This document shows positions 49,470 through 64,000 of a DNA stretch of 64,000 bases, piece after piece; within the stretch, counting starts at the first letter, position 1; each line of letters begins with the position of its first letter. Source of the DNA: Paraspadella gotoi (Eukaryota > Chaetognatha); the NCBI GenBank assembly GCA_051294375.1, contig CM119267.1, forward strand, positions 22,383,486-22,447,485, given 5' to 3'. The position numbers and the translations under genes are program-made. Under the pieces are notes generated by a model. That model saw only the letters and a list, made by a program, of their open reading frames with translations. It ran no database searches and was not told the origin of the DNA.

Positions 49470-52400
49470 TCAAAACAAGGGTTCCCAATTGCTGTCGTCG
49501 ACCGGTCTCAAGACGCCCTGAATGAGCAGCACGATGTCCACGAGCCACCAAATGCCAAGACCGCCGATGGTTAGCAGCTTGCCCACGCCCGAGCCCATGT
49601 GACCCAGACAGAACCGGTCCATGCCGAGGAAGCCGAGCAGGATGGAGTAGAGGAGGGTAGTGACGAAATAGTGGCCCGTGTAGCGGATGCAGGGGTATCC
49701 GTCGCGGAAAAAGACGCGGGGGCCGAGGCACTCGATGCCGTCGAGGGCGCGGCACACCACCTTCGTCCGCTCAACGTCCTCCCAGCGGTCGCCGCCCCAC
49801 GTGGCGCACCCGTGACCTAACTCGTCGCGGGCCGTCACGTTTTCTGTTAAGGGAGGAGTAAACTTCTTCAGATTCCATAGAAAATTATAATATTATTAAT
49901 ATTAATATCTATAATATTTATTATATAATAAAACCATTTATTAATTACTGGTCATTATTTACAGTTCATATACTATACCGGAAGAGCCACGAAACTGACC
50001 CCAAAGAAAAAGTTGTAGCATCTGAACTAATTGTCCGATTTTTATTAACAAGCTTTTAATTTAAAATTTAAAATCTAAATGACAGGAAAAACCTGTTTTA
50101 ATTCCGAATCTTAAAAACAACGTTCCAGCTATTTGCAAGTTTCTCTTGAAGACGAAATCTGACTGATAAAACTTTCGCAAACAAGATTCCATTAATGTTG
50201 CCCGTTGTCTATGACCCATTTCACAGACACTCAAAGGCTCAAACTTTGGCTTACTGCTGTGGGTAGACACTAGGTTAGCCATGGGATAATGATACCCATT
50301 AAAACTAACATGATTTGTGATTGTAGTTGCGCTATCAATCATATTTTTAATCGAAGTTGTTACAGAGCTATGAATTATTGGGAAGGTCACCGGGTCAGTT
50401 TCGGTGGCTCTCCTGGTACTGTGAAAATCACCAAAACATTTTAGTCAGGTCAACAACAACAAAAAAAAAATCGTAAAAGCATAAGGATCGTCGCAATAGC
50501 ATAAGAAAAATCTGGATTGACGACAAATTTGAGAAAAGAAAATTAATTTATAAACAGAAAGAAAAAGAAAAGAATAAATATAAAGAAAGAATAGAAAGGA
50601 AATAAAGAATAGAAAGGAAAGAAAGAATAGAAAGGAAAGAAAGAATAAAAAGGAAAAAAATATTAGAGATGGATTTGCGTGGACGCCGATGGACTCGATG
50701 GAAACTACGACATTTATAAACTCATTTCAGTTATAAATAATCTTTATTGATTGTCATTACTTATCATTTATTGATCTGTTTCCTTTTAGTGAAAAGAGTA
50801 TCGTGCTATATTAATAAATGATATGTGTCAGAATATTAATGCGTTTTATTTCGAATTCAACAAGGTTGATTCAGTACATACAGGAGCATCAAAAAAAAGC
50901 TAAGTCTAAAAACAAAACAAAGTTAAAGATTGCGTGAAAACCACCACCACAGACAACAAAGGTCCAAATTAAAATTAATATATTTCAATCATTAAAGAAT
51001 GCGATTATTTTTTTGATAACTAAATTTTTCGAACTATAGATCTTGGAAATAAAGTTCTTTTTACGGTAAGGAAAGAAAGAATATGAAAGGAAAGAAAGAA
51101 TAGAAAGGAAAGAAAGAATAGAAAGGAAAGAAAGAATAGAAAGGAAAGAAAGAATAGAAAGGAAAGATAAGAAAAATAAAAATAAAGAGAGTGACGAGAA
51201 GAAATAACGAAAGAAAAAGCCGATGTTGCAATAGCAAAAAGATAACATGCACGAATGCGACGCCTAATTTTACGAGTTCAATCCTAATTCAATTTTTTTT
51301 TTAAATTAAAACGCAGAGAGAGAGAGAGAGAAGCCAAATCGTTTTCGGACGAATCAGCAGAAGCAGCAGGAAAAAAGAGAGAAAAAGAAAAAGCCCCTGC
51401 AGAGCCCAAGGAATCAGCGACTGGGGAAAAGAGAGAGAGAGAGCTACATATAATTAAAAGAGAAAAAGAGAGAAAAAGACAAAAATAAAAGTAGAGCAAA
51501 TTTGTTGGTTTTGATAAAACGTAAACAAAACGTATTTAATAAACGTCCTCACACAATTTTAAGGACCTCGATGATTAGAAGCTGTATATAAATTTTCAGC
51601 TTCATACACCCAAATTTAATCTTCAAAAAGGCGATCTATAAATTGGAACGACGACGACGCCACTTATGTGCAAAAGCGTTACGAGATCGTCGCAAACGCA
51701 AAGCGATTGCGACGATAAAAAAGATTTATCCAACAATTACATTCACATCGCTACAATCAGATGACTCATAAATCGTCACAAACAATCCCCCTAAACCTCA
51801 CTTTTGTGATCGACAGGTTCATCGCACTCGACGAATTCCGAGGACAAAAAGTCGCAAGGTAGCAATGGGTTGAGTGGCATCGAGGCGGCGATGGCGTCGT
51901 CGACGCAACACGCGTCGACTACGCTATCGCCGCACGACGCCGGGCCGTCTAACGAGACGGCGTCGGCATCCACGACCAAGGGCGCCGGTGGAGAAGTGGG
52001 CGTTGGACCCGTCCTGAAGCAACGATGAGGTTCTGCCACGGAGATGGCGTGAAACTGATACTGGTTAGGATGATGGAACGAGGAGGAGGAGGAGGAGGAT
52101 GCGGCGGTGGACGACGGTGAAGGAGGATAAGAGGTCGCTGAGGCTGACGACGTCGCGCCGGAAGGGGTCGTGGACGACGACGGCGCGAGCGTCGATCCGG
52201 ACGGCGTCGTTGCCGGCGTCGTCGAATTTTCTGAAGACGACGACGACGGGTCGATCGACGACGAATTAGACGACGATTCCGCCGTCCGCCTCTCGGGAAC
52301 GTCCGCCTCGTCGTTGCTGTTCATCACAGAAACGCTTGGAGAAGAAGCTGAGGAGTTGTCGACGGCAGCGTTGAGAGAAATCGGCGGAATGTGGAGGAGG

Positions 52401-52570
52401 AGGAGGAGGACGAGGAGAGCGGGCGTCTGCGGGAGATCCGAGAGGGGAACGAGGAACGTCCAACGTTTTCTTCTTCTCCGTTGTTTCCGACGATCGACCG
52501 TCGACAACGAGGACGACGGATCCCGCCGCGTCGACCGGGAGCTTCCGGCGCCGACCGGGAGGAACGGCAT
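49470..52570 (-). CDS. TM2D2: TM2 domain-containing protein 2 with a long Ser/Pro-rich ectodomain
   Basis: Exon 1 is 51802-52570 and exon 2 is 49470-49843; the intron is 1958 nt. The join gives the family signature: [20 protein letters not shown] in exon 1 runs into [14 protein letters not shown], aligning with human TM2D2 and preserving an N-glycosylation sequon. Exon 2 has the Cys-rich stretch, then two C-terminal membrane helices flanking the [11 protein letters not shown] (DRF) loop, and ends DDSNWEPLF. The family acts in Notch signalling and amyloid-related phagocytosis in flies. A hydrophobic leader ([18 protein letters not shown]) is followed by about 130 Ser/Thr/Pro-rich residues not seen in vertebrates. 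An in-frame ATG at 52771 would add 67 residues; I chose 52570 because it places the leader nearer the N-terminus. Confidence 0.85.
50061..50390 (-). other. Unrecognised open frame nested in the TM2D2 intron
   Basis: An open frame of 109 residues from a GTG codon; the same frame stays open for about 18 more codons upstream. I recognise no family. It could be a remnant of a mobile element, a nested or alternative exon, or chance. No flanking terminal repeats or clear splice sites were found. Confidence 0.15.
50581..50656. repeat. 18-bp minisatellite, array A
   Basis: About four imperfect copies of the unit AGAAAGGAAAGAAAGAAT (plus strand), degenerating into A-rich sequence at the end. Confidence 0.8.
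51069..51166. repeat. 18-bp minisatellite, array B
   Basis: About five nearly identical copies of the same 18-bp unit as array A, roughly 410 bp away in the same orientation. The shared unit points to duplication between the arrays or to a common source. Confidence 0.85.
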
Positions 52571-52771
52571 CGGAGGAAGGACGCGCCCAGAGCGCGCGCG
52601 GTGAGACGATGGGCACGCGCGCCCCGACGGTCGGACCGCGATCGCGAGAGGAAAAGGGGCGAGTCGACGGTCGCGAGAAAACGGAAAGACCCTGACCGTC
52701 CAAAAAAAAAAATGATCTTTTCTCTCAGTTGCTGTAAGAAGCTTTAATCGTTGTTCGTCATGATTTAGCAC

Positions 52772-53456
52772 GAGGCGATCGTTGGGATTTCTCAGCGGGA
52801 CATTTCGATTCGAGCGTTAGGATCGATCGACAAAAAAATCCTTTCCCCTCCAATTTTCTTTCTTCGCTTTTCATTGTTGAACGAAGTCATTTTTCTGATA
52901 AACATTAAGAATCACCAAGTGTATAAAATGAGAAGAATATATTGCCAAAAAAAATTCCAATAAAACTACATAGCATCGGTGGGGTGAGATTCTAGTCTTA
53001 ACCTCCATGTAAAAATTTAACACCAACAATATTGCAAAAAAAANNNNNNNNNNACAAAATTTGAAAACAAAAAGAATACCTACCATCTACATTTTGTATA
53101 ATATAAATGGAATGCCAATTTAGAAATCTATATAGATTAGTAAAATCATCCGTAGTTTTTCTTTTTTAGCTCGAGTAAGTATAAAATAAATTGCAAAAAC
53201 TCCAACAAAAGACAAAAAAACATTCTATTCCGTAATTCTTGTCGATGAAAAAAAAGCCGACAAATACAATACAATGTAATTAAGTTAACCTTCAAACAAA
53301 AAGTATTTGTATCTTGGTTTTTCTGGATAATACGCGAATACACAACTTGATACCAATAACGTATCTGAGATTCCACCAGAATAACAAATAACGAAAAATA
53401 ACGGAGATCGGGAATGTTACGGATTGTACCACAGTTCCAAGAAAGCCGAGAAAATT
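52772..53456. other. Intergenic with assembly gap, TM2D2 upstream / EEF2 3' end
   Basis: An AT-rich stretch with ten Ns at 53044-53053. Ten is a conventional fixed gap size, so the true length is unknown. No gene is seen on either side of the gap. Confidence 0.8.
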
Positions 53457-57173
<3,717 letters not shown>

Positions 57174-57418
57174 TCAACAAAAAATAAAAGGGAAAACTGC
57201 GGAAGAAAAGTCGGGGCGAGGGGGACAGATAATAATATAGTACTTATATCGATTATGATCAATTTAAAACCGCGACGACGAGTTAGGTCTATAAATACAC
57301 AATCGCAATTTTTTTTTCCTGGTTATGTTACACAAAAACTGAACAGTCAAAAGAAGAGAAATTAAACAAAGATATCCAAAGTCAAAGAAGTCTGCGAGTG
57401 ACTAAAACTGCGCAGGAT

Positions 57419-58288
57419 TTATTTGGCAGAAGTTCTTGTCCTTTTGTTCCACGAGTAGTTGGCGCCGTAGCTCTTCTTGAGGCGCCTGAGTCTCTGAGGT
57501 TCTTCGACGTCGTATTGCCATTGGTTCCGCTGGCAATAGTTGATAGCGTCCTCCAAACTGGCGAATTCAATGACCAAGTTGGACAAGGGGTCGCCCGACG
57601 AACACCATCCCATCAAGGGATTCTCCCATCTATTCGTTTTGCGAAAGGGAATATGGAGGGAAAGAGAAAATGCTTCCGGAATTAACATTCTGACTAAATT
57701 AGCGAAAACCGAACGGGTGAAAAAATAATAAGAATCCAATCTAAAGAAACTTATAAAGATGAAAAGGATATCTTACCCAAAACCGGTTTCTCTGTTTAAA
57801 CTTTTACTCGGCGCTAATAAATAGGAAAAGCATAAAAAAACCGGTCGTCGTCAATTCGAACTCACAACCTCCCACTTTCCTTACCTTTCCCAAGCATCGA
57901 ACTCGATACGCCACTTGTGAGTGGCCGCCGTGCCGCTTTGCATCGCGTTCTTGGAGGGAACGAAGATGCGAGCGCGGCGATGTTGGGTGTGCACTTTGGG
58001 AACGCCAGCCAGATCGACCACGTTGACTTGTTCATCGCCTACCAAAAATTATTCATTCAAAATTATAATTTAAATCGGTAACTGAATAAACAAATGTTAA
58101 TTATTAGTTCGTTTACCGACGATAGCGATTCGCTTTTCTTGCTCCGTTTGGATAACGTTTTCTTCCGTCACCGGTGGTGGCGTCGTCGCCGTCCCGCGCC
58201 AAATCCCCATAGTCGACGCCCCGGTAAACAAAAGGCCCGTGACGCGCGAATGAAGGGCGCCGCGGAGAAGGCCGGCGGCCAGAGCCAT
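57419..58288 (-). CDS. NDUFS4: NADH dehydrogenase iron-sulfur protein 4, mitochondrial
   Basis: Exons 58117-58288, 57885-58038 and 57419-57629 encode 178 residues (human 175). This is an accessory subunit of respiratory complex I that stabilises the N-module. The first 35 or so residues are Arg/Ala/Leu-rich with no acids, as expected of a mitochondrial targeting peptide. The mature part has the ETC complex I 18-kDa signatures: HRRARIFVPSKNAMQSG, KWRIEFD, RWENPLMGW, DPLSNLVIEF and the terminal KKSYGANYSWNKRTRTS. Phases are continuous. An acceptor-like CAG (58326-58327) lies 37 nt upstream of the ATG. Confidence 0.95.
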
Positions 58289-58695
58289 CTCTCGTTGGAA
58301 ACGAGAATCGAAATGACTAACGAAACTGAAGATGTCGGAATGATCAGGAGTGAAAAAAAATATAGGAGAAAAAATATGAGGCATAATTGAAAAGAGTCAA
58401 CGAATATAGCTAGTATAATATTAATATGAAAATGATTGAAGTTATCATGACTGGATCAATGTTATTCCATTTCTCTACATGCTACATCAAGAATAACGTA
58501 ACAAAATTAAATAAATCTTCTCGTTTCCCGCTCCTTTTTTAATTGAATTGCACGGTAAGTATTAAAAAAAACTTTAAAAAAGCGCCAGGATGTTAAAAAG
58601 GGGGATAAAAATGAGACATTCTTGTAGGGGAAGAATAGCCGGCACTACCGCTTAATTTTTTTCGCAAGGCAAGGGAAAGAAAAAAAAGACAAAAA
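58289..58695. other. Intergenic, NDUFS4 upstream / VPS54 3' end
   Basis: 407 bp, AT-rich. It contains the NDUFS4 acceptor-like site. No gene or repeat is seen. Confidence 0.5.
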
Positions 58696-61600
58696 TCATT
58701 CTCTCGTCCAAACTTTCCACGTCTCGAATTCTGACGCGTCCAACCCGCTTAGGGACTTGAGGTTTTCCACGTAAAAGGCGAGTTCGGTCATGACGAGTCC
58801 ATGCTTTGGTCCACCGTCGTTGGCAATTCCCTGACGTCGCAATTTGGTGCCAAGCGAGACGAGCAGGGCGTCGTGAACGTCGAGCAAGATGGAGCGAACC
58901 TGGTCTCGGGGCAGGAGGTCCACGATGGCTTCATGGAACTTGACCAACTGGCGACCGATTGAGCGGAAACAAGCAGAGGGCACGGGGGCCTTCGCTTCCC
59001 AATTCTCCAGATCCCGCTCGAACATGGACTCGACGATGTTGACGAGCTTGTTGTGGATAAGTTGGATGTGTTCGTTGTAGTCCTTCTCCAACTGGTTAAA
59101 GTGGCGAGTGAGCGTGTGTCGCCGCGTCTTTGTGAGGGCGGAAACATTGGTCGGGGTAGGAGGGCGCGATTCGTCGTTCTCCGTACTCTCGCCAAAGGAC
59201 GAGGGTCCCGTCTCCGTGGCGCGAGTAGCGTCCTCCGGCGGCGGAGATAAACTAGAAACGTACTTGCGTTTGATTAGCTTGACCAGAGTAAGCGCCAGTT
59301 GAAGCGATCGAGATGCGAGGGCGAGGTTTTTGGTGCTAATCGTCTTGAGTCCGACCAGTTGAAGGGCGCCGGCGCCAACAACCAACTGACAGGTTCGCGA
59401 GTTAAAGGTCTTTAAGAGTTCGACGAGTTTACTCAATACTTCGGGCACGGTGGATGGAATGTCGCGAACGCACTTGCAATAGTCTGCCATCATGCGCATT
59501 AGAAGGAGCACCGTACCGACGACGGCGAAGGGTTCCCCGTTGACGAGGAGATGCTGCTGCGGCGGCGGAGCGTTGTTCGCTGCCTCGGCGCTGGATTTGG
59601 TCGTCGGCGGGGGCAGCAATTCTCCGGTGCGAAAGGCTTCGTCTGCCATAACCTGAAATTCGGAGGGCACGTCGGCGACTTTCCATCGCTCGCTGTCGAG
59701 AATTAGGCTGAGCTTCGTTTTTCGCTCCTCGTGGAATCGATTGACGAACCGTCCCGCCTGGGTCGTCAGGCTGGAGCGGAGAGCCGTGCCGCGTCGGCCG
59801 CAGACGCGTTCGCAGGCGGCGGCGAATGACTCGACCATTTTGCAGAGAAGCACGAACTCGACCGAGCTAATTTTGTCCATGTAGCCGCCCTTGGCACGGG
59901 AGGCTATAACCTTGATGCAGCGATCCTGGGCGTGGTCGCAAGCGAACCAAACTAAGTCACGGAGGCGATTCTGCTGTTTGACGAACTCGTCCTCGTCGCC
60001 ACAGAGTTTCGCCGACAAGGAAGAGTCGGATCGTACGAAGCGACGGTCAGCAAGTCCGCCGATGCCGATCACGCCCCCTTCCTCGGGCGTCCCTTCGCGG
60101 CTTCCGCTGCGCCGTTTGGGCTTGAGGAAAGGCGGTTCCGGAGAACGCAGCGTCGGTTCACTGTCGCGGCCTGTCCTTCCCGCGGCGACGCAGAGCACGT
60201 CGCTCATGACATTGTGGGCGGCTTTGACGCGTCGAAGAAAGACGATGATGCGACGGAAGACGATGTCCATCATCGGCAGCCATTGAGCGAAGGTCATTAG
60301 GCGCATCTCGTCGGCGAGGCAGGCCACGGCCGGATCCTGAGATGGCAACTGGTCGATGTCAATCGTTTCCTGCTTGACTCGATCAGAGACAGCTTGGCGG
60401 ATCAAAGTCTTGGTCGCTGCGGCGATTTCCGACCGGTAGATGTCCACAAAGTTGAATTTGTCAATCCTCAGCATGCCCAGAACCAGAGCGACAAGACGCT
60501 CTTCCTCAAAAACCAAAGGCTCCGACTTTGATTCGGACAAGAAAGAGTCGGCGCCGTATGTCTCAAACTGGACGTCGACCGATTCCGCGTTGGCGCCGCG
60601 CTGCGTCATGATCTTGCCCTCGACGCTGACAAGACCGACGCCGGGATAATCAAGGTCTTTCTCGACGTCGGGGTTACCGTCGTCGACGCGCAAAGGGCTG
60701 ACGTTGACGGAAACTGGACGATTGAGGTCGGCCTGGGCGTAGGCGGTGAAATCCTCCACCAGCATCTTTTCGATAACCCCTTCGATCTCTGACAGCTGCG
60801 TGCCGAGATAGCGGAAACAATGGACTCCGGTCAATTCATTGTTCAGCACCTCTTGCGTCGTAGAGATGAGATCCAAGGCGCCGACATACTCCGAGGTTGC
60901 CAAGAGCAGCTGGATCGTTTGCTGCGTAGCGTGAACCGTCGACATCGTTTTCAGCCTGTGGTAGACCTTCAAATGATTTTCTTTTCTCTTGGCCAACCCT
61001 AGGACGGTCAATGGCTGCCGCACATGAACGGCCTCCAACTTTCGCATCATGGAGCGCAAGTTTTCGATGGAATTGCACGTGCGCGCCATGTGGTCTTGAA
61101 GCTCATCATGGGAAGCGAGGGCGTGGAAGAAGGCATCCGAGCGCGAGGCGATCTGGTCGGTGATGGCCTGTGCAGCCAGATTAAATAGACGGAAGATTAT
61201 AAAACGGATTCAGAGAGAAAGAGAGAGAGAATAAATCATCGTACATAATGACAAATTCAATTGACCAAATTACCTGTTCTATAACGTCCAGATAATGCGA
61301 GAGCTTCTCCTGCAGCAGCTTGGACGATTGTCGATTCCCCTCAAAACCCGGCGCCTCCATCTTGGACCAGTGGGCGAAAACGGCGTTGAAGGTGGGAGGG
61401 TCATCGAGGCCAAAGTCCGAACGAAAGAACAACTTGGGCACTTCCTCCAACGCCAGTCTCTGTCGTTCCTGCTCTAGAGATTTTTGAACGGCTTTACGAG
61501 AAACTATGGAACCCGGGAAGCCGTCGGCAATATCCTCGCCCGTCTCGGCCGCCTCGGCGGCCTTCTGCGATCGACGTCGCTGGCATCGCGCGCTGGTTCT

Positions 61601-62152
61601 ATCCAGATAATCCTGCACGTGAGAACGATCGATCCGCGGCACGAGCGGCGACGGCGATAGCGTCGTCCGCGTAAAGGCATCGCCCCACGTCTTGGAGAAA
61701 AAGTCGGCTGGGCGCGGTTTGTGGGGATCGCTGAGCACAGAGGCCACGTTGGTTGTGGCATCGTAGACGGTCCACTTGGGCTTGACGTCCGGGGACGAGT
61801 CAATCGACGGGACGTGGGAGATAGATGTCGGCGCTACGGTGGCGGCAGGCGAACTCTCGGAGCCACGCCGACACGCTGTTCGGTCTTCCATGTGATGCTT
61901 GCGCACGTGGTTTTCGTAGTCCCGATCGCTCACGCCCTCCAGCGGAAGGGAAGGGCAGACACCGTTGACTCCGTAGAGACAGACGAAGGAGCCGCCCTCT
62001 TTGGAACAGTGCCGGGCCCGTAGGTGTTTGGCGAATTCACCCGGGCTGCGGCAAGGCACGTTGGGCGAACAGGCGAGGCAAGAGGACCAAGGCGGCTGAG
62101 TCTCGGGGCGGGGTTTTCGGGCGGCGGCGACGCCCGACGACGACGACGTCAT
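58696..62152 (-). CDS. VPS54: Vacuolar protein sorting-associated protein 54 (GARP complex)
   Basis: Two exons, 61274-62152 and 58696-61167, encode 1116 residues. VPS54 is the GARP tether subunit for endosome-to-Golgi transport. After a KWTVYDATTNVASVL segment and DFFSKTWGDAF come the conserved coiled coil (KLLQEKLSHYLDVIEQ, ASRSDAFFHAL), the LDLISTTQEVLNNELTGVH block and the VPS54 C-terminal domain (FVNRFHEERKTKLSLILD, FNSRTCQLVVGAGALQLVG, KAPVPSACFRSIGRQ). The first 100 residues carry paired Cys/His clusters (CLACS, HLRARHC, CLYGVNGVCPS, HVRKHH) that look like a zinc-binding module absent from human VPS54. An acceptor-like site (AACTCAG, 62208-62209) lies 55 nt upstream of the ATG. Confidence 0.94.
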
Positions 62153-62463
62153 CGTCCGAAGAGGCGACGGCGACGGTTCATTCGAACAGAATTATATCTT
62201 TCATCGGCTGAGTTAGAGGCGTGGTGTTCCAAGCATCGATTCGAGAGAAATCATAATTTTTAGAAACGGGAGACGTTTTAGGGGTCGGGAACTGTCAACG
62301 TTGAAAATTATTAAAGGAACCAGAAACTCGATTGAGAAATAAATTCGAGGATGACAATAAGAAAACAAAAGAGCGCCGATGAACGAAGGCGACGACGAAA
62401 AAATTAAACAGTATTCAAGGCGAAAAACCCCGAATAAAAATTGCGGGAAAAACTGTTCCTCTA
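62153..62463. other. Intergenic, VPS54 upstream / MRPS5 3' end
   Basis: 311 bp. It includes the VPS54 acceptor-like site. No gene is seen. Confidence 0.5.
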
Positions 62464-64000
62464 TTACGAATTCACATCACTCTTCTCATCTTCCTCGTTA
62501 TCATTCTCCTGCTTGCCCAGTTGCACGACGAAAGGTTCTGGATACTCGTCGGAAAAAAGGACGTGGCGCCTGATGAAGGCATCTGGCTGGTTGCGACGCT
62601 TGTACTCGATCCACCGATCGCGGTTGAGGTAAAACTGGCTGTGGAACACGTAGGGCGGTTTGATAAATTCCGGAAATTCGCAGAGTTTTCCGTCGTTGAG
62701 GACTAGGTCGAGATCGCTGGACGGGAGATCAAAGGAAAAATGGAACGTCGATCGGTCAGTCGTGATGGAATAATATAAAATATGTATATATATTGAATAG
62801 AATAAAATTAGTAAGTTGGTAGAATGTTAATCCACTAATAAATTCATCCCGGATTAAATCATTAACTTCCTCTCACCGATATTCCTCCGTTCCGATCTCG
62901 GCATCGCGTCGTGCCGGCCCAACCTCAGGTCGAGGAGCCGCGATCAAAACAGGGAAGTTGTCGTTCTCCGCCCGATACTCAACCGCGTACAGACGCTGCG
63001 TCGCATTACAGTTAAAAATTAATATTAAAAAAAGGATCCGTCAATTTAAGTCTTAAGTATTTTTTTTGTCTCTCATCTCACCATTTCGTCCGCTAACTGT
63101 TGAATGTCCTTTTGAGCCCTCAACGCACGAAAAAAGCCTTGGGTAATCGCGAGATAGTTTGTGGTGCTGTGTTCCACTCTAGCCCAGAGATCCTTTGAAG
63201 AAAAGACAAATAGTTATTGGGAGCCCGTCAACCCATTGCTCTCTAAGTTTGACAGTTTTGGTTAAACCTTGATCCCTATCGCCTGACAGATAACTTTTAA
63301 GACTCGGTGACACCGCAACCCGTGACCGCGTGGCCGGGGCTCGATGAACAGGTGACTGCCGTGAAATTTCGAGTAAGACTTGTGGAACACGGTGTGATTA
63401 TCGTACAACTTCATGTACTGAAGCCTGTTTTGAGGCGGAGGGAGGGGTTAATTAGAAAGTTAAATACTAGTGACGCATTGCATCGAAATTAAACTCAAGA
63501 ATTAAGTTTTAAAATGATTTTTCAACCTGAGAATTGCTTGATTCTTCGCCTTTCTATGCGCGTTATTTATATTATTGGACTTTCCGCGACCGAAGCCGGC
63601 CAGACCTTTCCCGTTACCCGTCACGGCGAGACAAGAGAAGGAAAAAGCCCTGAGAAATAATAGTTTCGAAGGAATTATAACGGCTCATCTCTAATAAAGT
63701 AATAAATTACAGACAAGTGTTCTTGTCTACCTTCCCACGGTTCCAGACATGTGAGATACGCGCTTTGATTGTAGGATCCACGTTTCGAAGTCTTCAAACG
63801 TCTGATCGCCTATTGATTTTCAACTTATAAAATTGGTAAAACTAATATAAAATTATTTTTATTATATTTTATTATTATATTATTATTTTATTATATTATT
63901 ATATTTCATTAGCAAAATCAAAAAAGGAAAAGACTCGCCTATGGGATCAGGCGGTCCCAGCTTTCTCCCGCCGTACTTGGCGGACGTCCAACCTCGCTCC
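62464..64000 (-). CDS. MRPS5: Mitochondrial small ribosomal subunit protein uS5m (MRPS5), 3' part
   Basis: Seven exons are visible: 63939-64000 (runs off the right edge), 63731-63809, 63527-63649, 63268-63424, 63082-63192, 62877-62995 and 62464-62716. The N-terminal part is outside the window. The first visible exon encodes KYGGRKLGPPDPIG and leads into the S5 RNA-binding/C-terminal fold: AVTGNGKGLAGFGRGK, NAHRKAKNQAIL, HGLRCHRVLKVICQAIGIK and TQGFFRALRAQKDIQQLADEM. This matches mitochondrial S5 and its mitochondria-specific tail. The intron between the first two visible exons has a GC donor (ATAG|GCGAGT). All phases are continuous. Confidence 0.93.

Larger units (their letters stand above)
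49844..51801. other. TM2D2 intron, the longest in the window
   Basis: A 1958-nt AT-rich intron with a GTGAGG donor and a TTAACAG acceptor. It contains two arrays of an 18-bp purine-rich unit (listed separately), a minus-strand open frame near 50061-50450, and many A/T homopolymers. Confidence 0.7.

Noticed and set aside
50581-51166. CRISPR-like array
   Set aside because: The repeats are contiguous 18-bp minisatellite units without unique spacers, in an animal intron.
51061-51252. Repeated short Phe/Ser/Pro/Leu frame in the TM2D2 intron
   Set aside because: It is the translation of the 18-bp minisatellite, not a gene.

Overview
The window is nuclear DNA from an animal with a compact, gene-dense genome. 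The genes are eukaryotic and typical of animals (virilizer, TM2D2, CCDC150, SSRP1, NUS1, a PPP1R3-type glycogen subunit with an RVxF motif plus a CBM21 domain). They are split by 73 introns that I could place, most of them 64-110 nt long. I cannot name the species. A compact marine invertebrate, possibly a sponge, would fit, but nothing here proves it. A run of 10 Ns at 53044-53053 shows that this is a scaffolded draft assembly.

Reading the minus strand from right to left, the genes are: MRPS5 (5' end off the right edge), VPS54, NDUFS4, EEF2, TM2D2, CCDC150, ERCC5/XPG, CPSF3, SSRP1, TSN, NUS1, UPF2, LCMT1, a dienelactone hydrolase (DLH), an isochorismatase-family gene, a C3orf33 homologue, VIRMA, a second DLH gene, WDR5, PPP1R3, NOLC1, an SFT2D gene, and the first coding exon of TYW3 (rest off the left edge). 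That makes 23 recognised genes, all on the minus strand. I found no supportable gene on the plus strand. Coding-to-coding gaps are about 130-800 bp.

Exon boundaries were derived by hand. I matched GT/GC...AG sites, checked that reading phase carries across every junction, and checked that the joined protein matches the known family. UPF2, VIRMA, XPG, CCDC150, NOLC1 and VPS54 have one giant coding exon or nearly so. EEF2, SSRP1, CPSF3 and MRPS5 are cut by many tiny introns.

The set leans towards RNA metabolism and translation: m6A writing (VIRMA), nonsense-mediated decay (UPF2), mRNA 3' processing (CPSF3), nucleolar RNP assembly (NOLC1), tRNA wybutosine synthesis (TYW3), elongation (EEF2), mitochondrial ribosome (MRPS5) and translin. 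Chromatin and repair genes (SSRP1, WDR5, XPG) are also present.

The strongest novel signal is organisational. All genes are co-directional, and at least nine of them have a pyrimidine-rich AG splice-acceptor-like site 6-55 nt upstream of the start codon. This could mean operon-like polycistronic transcription resolved by spliced-leader trans-splicing, or simply unannotated 5'UTR introns. Single-base frameshifts in CPSF3 (one) and XPG (two) are most likely assembly errors but should be checked.
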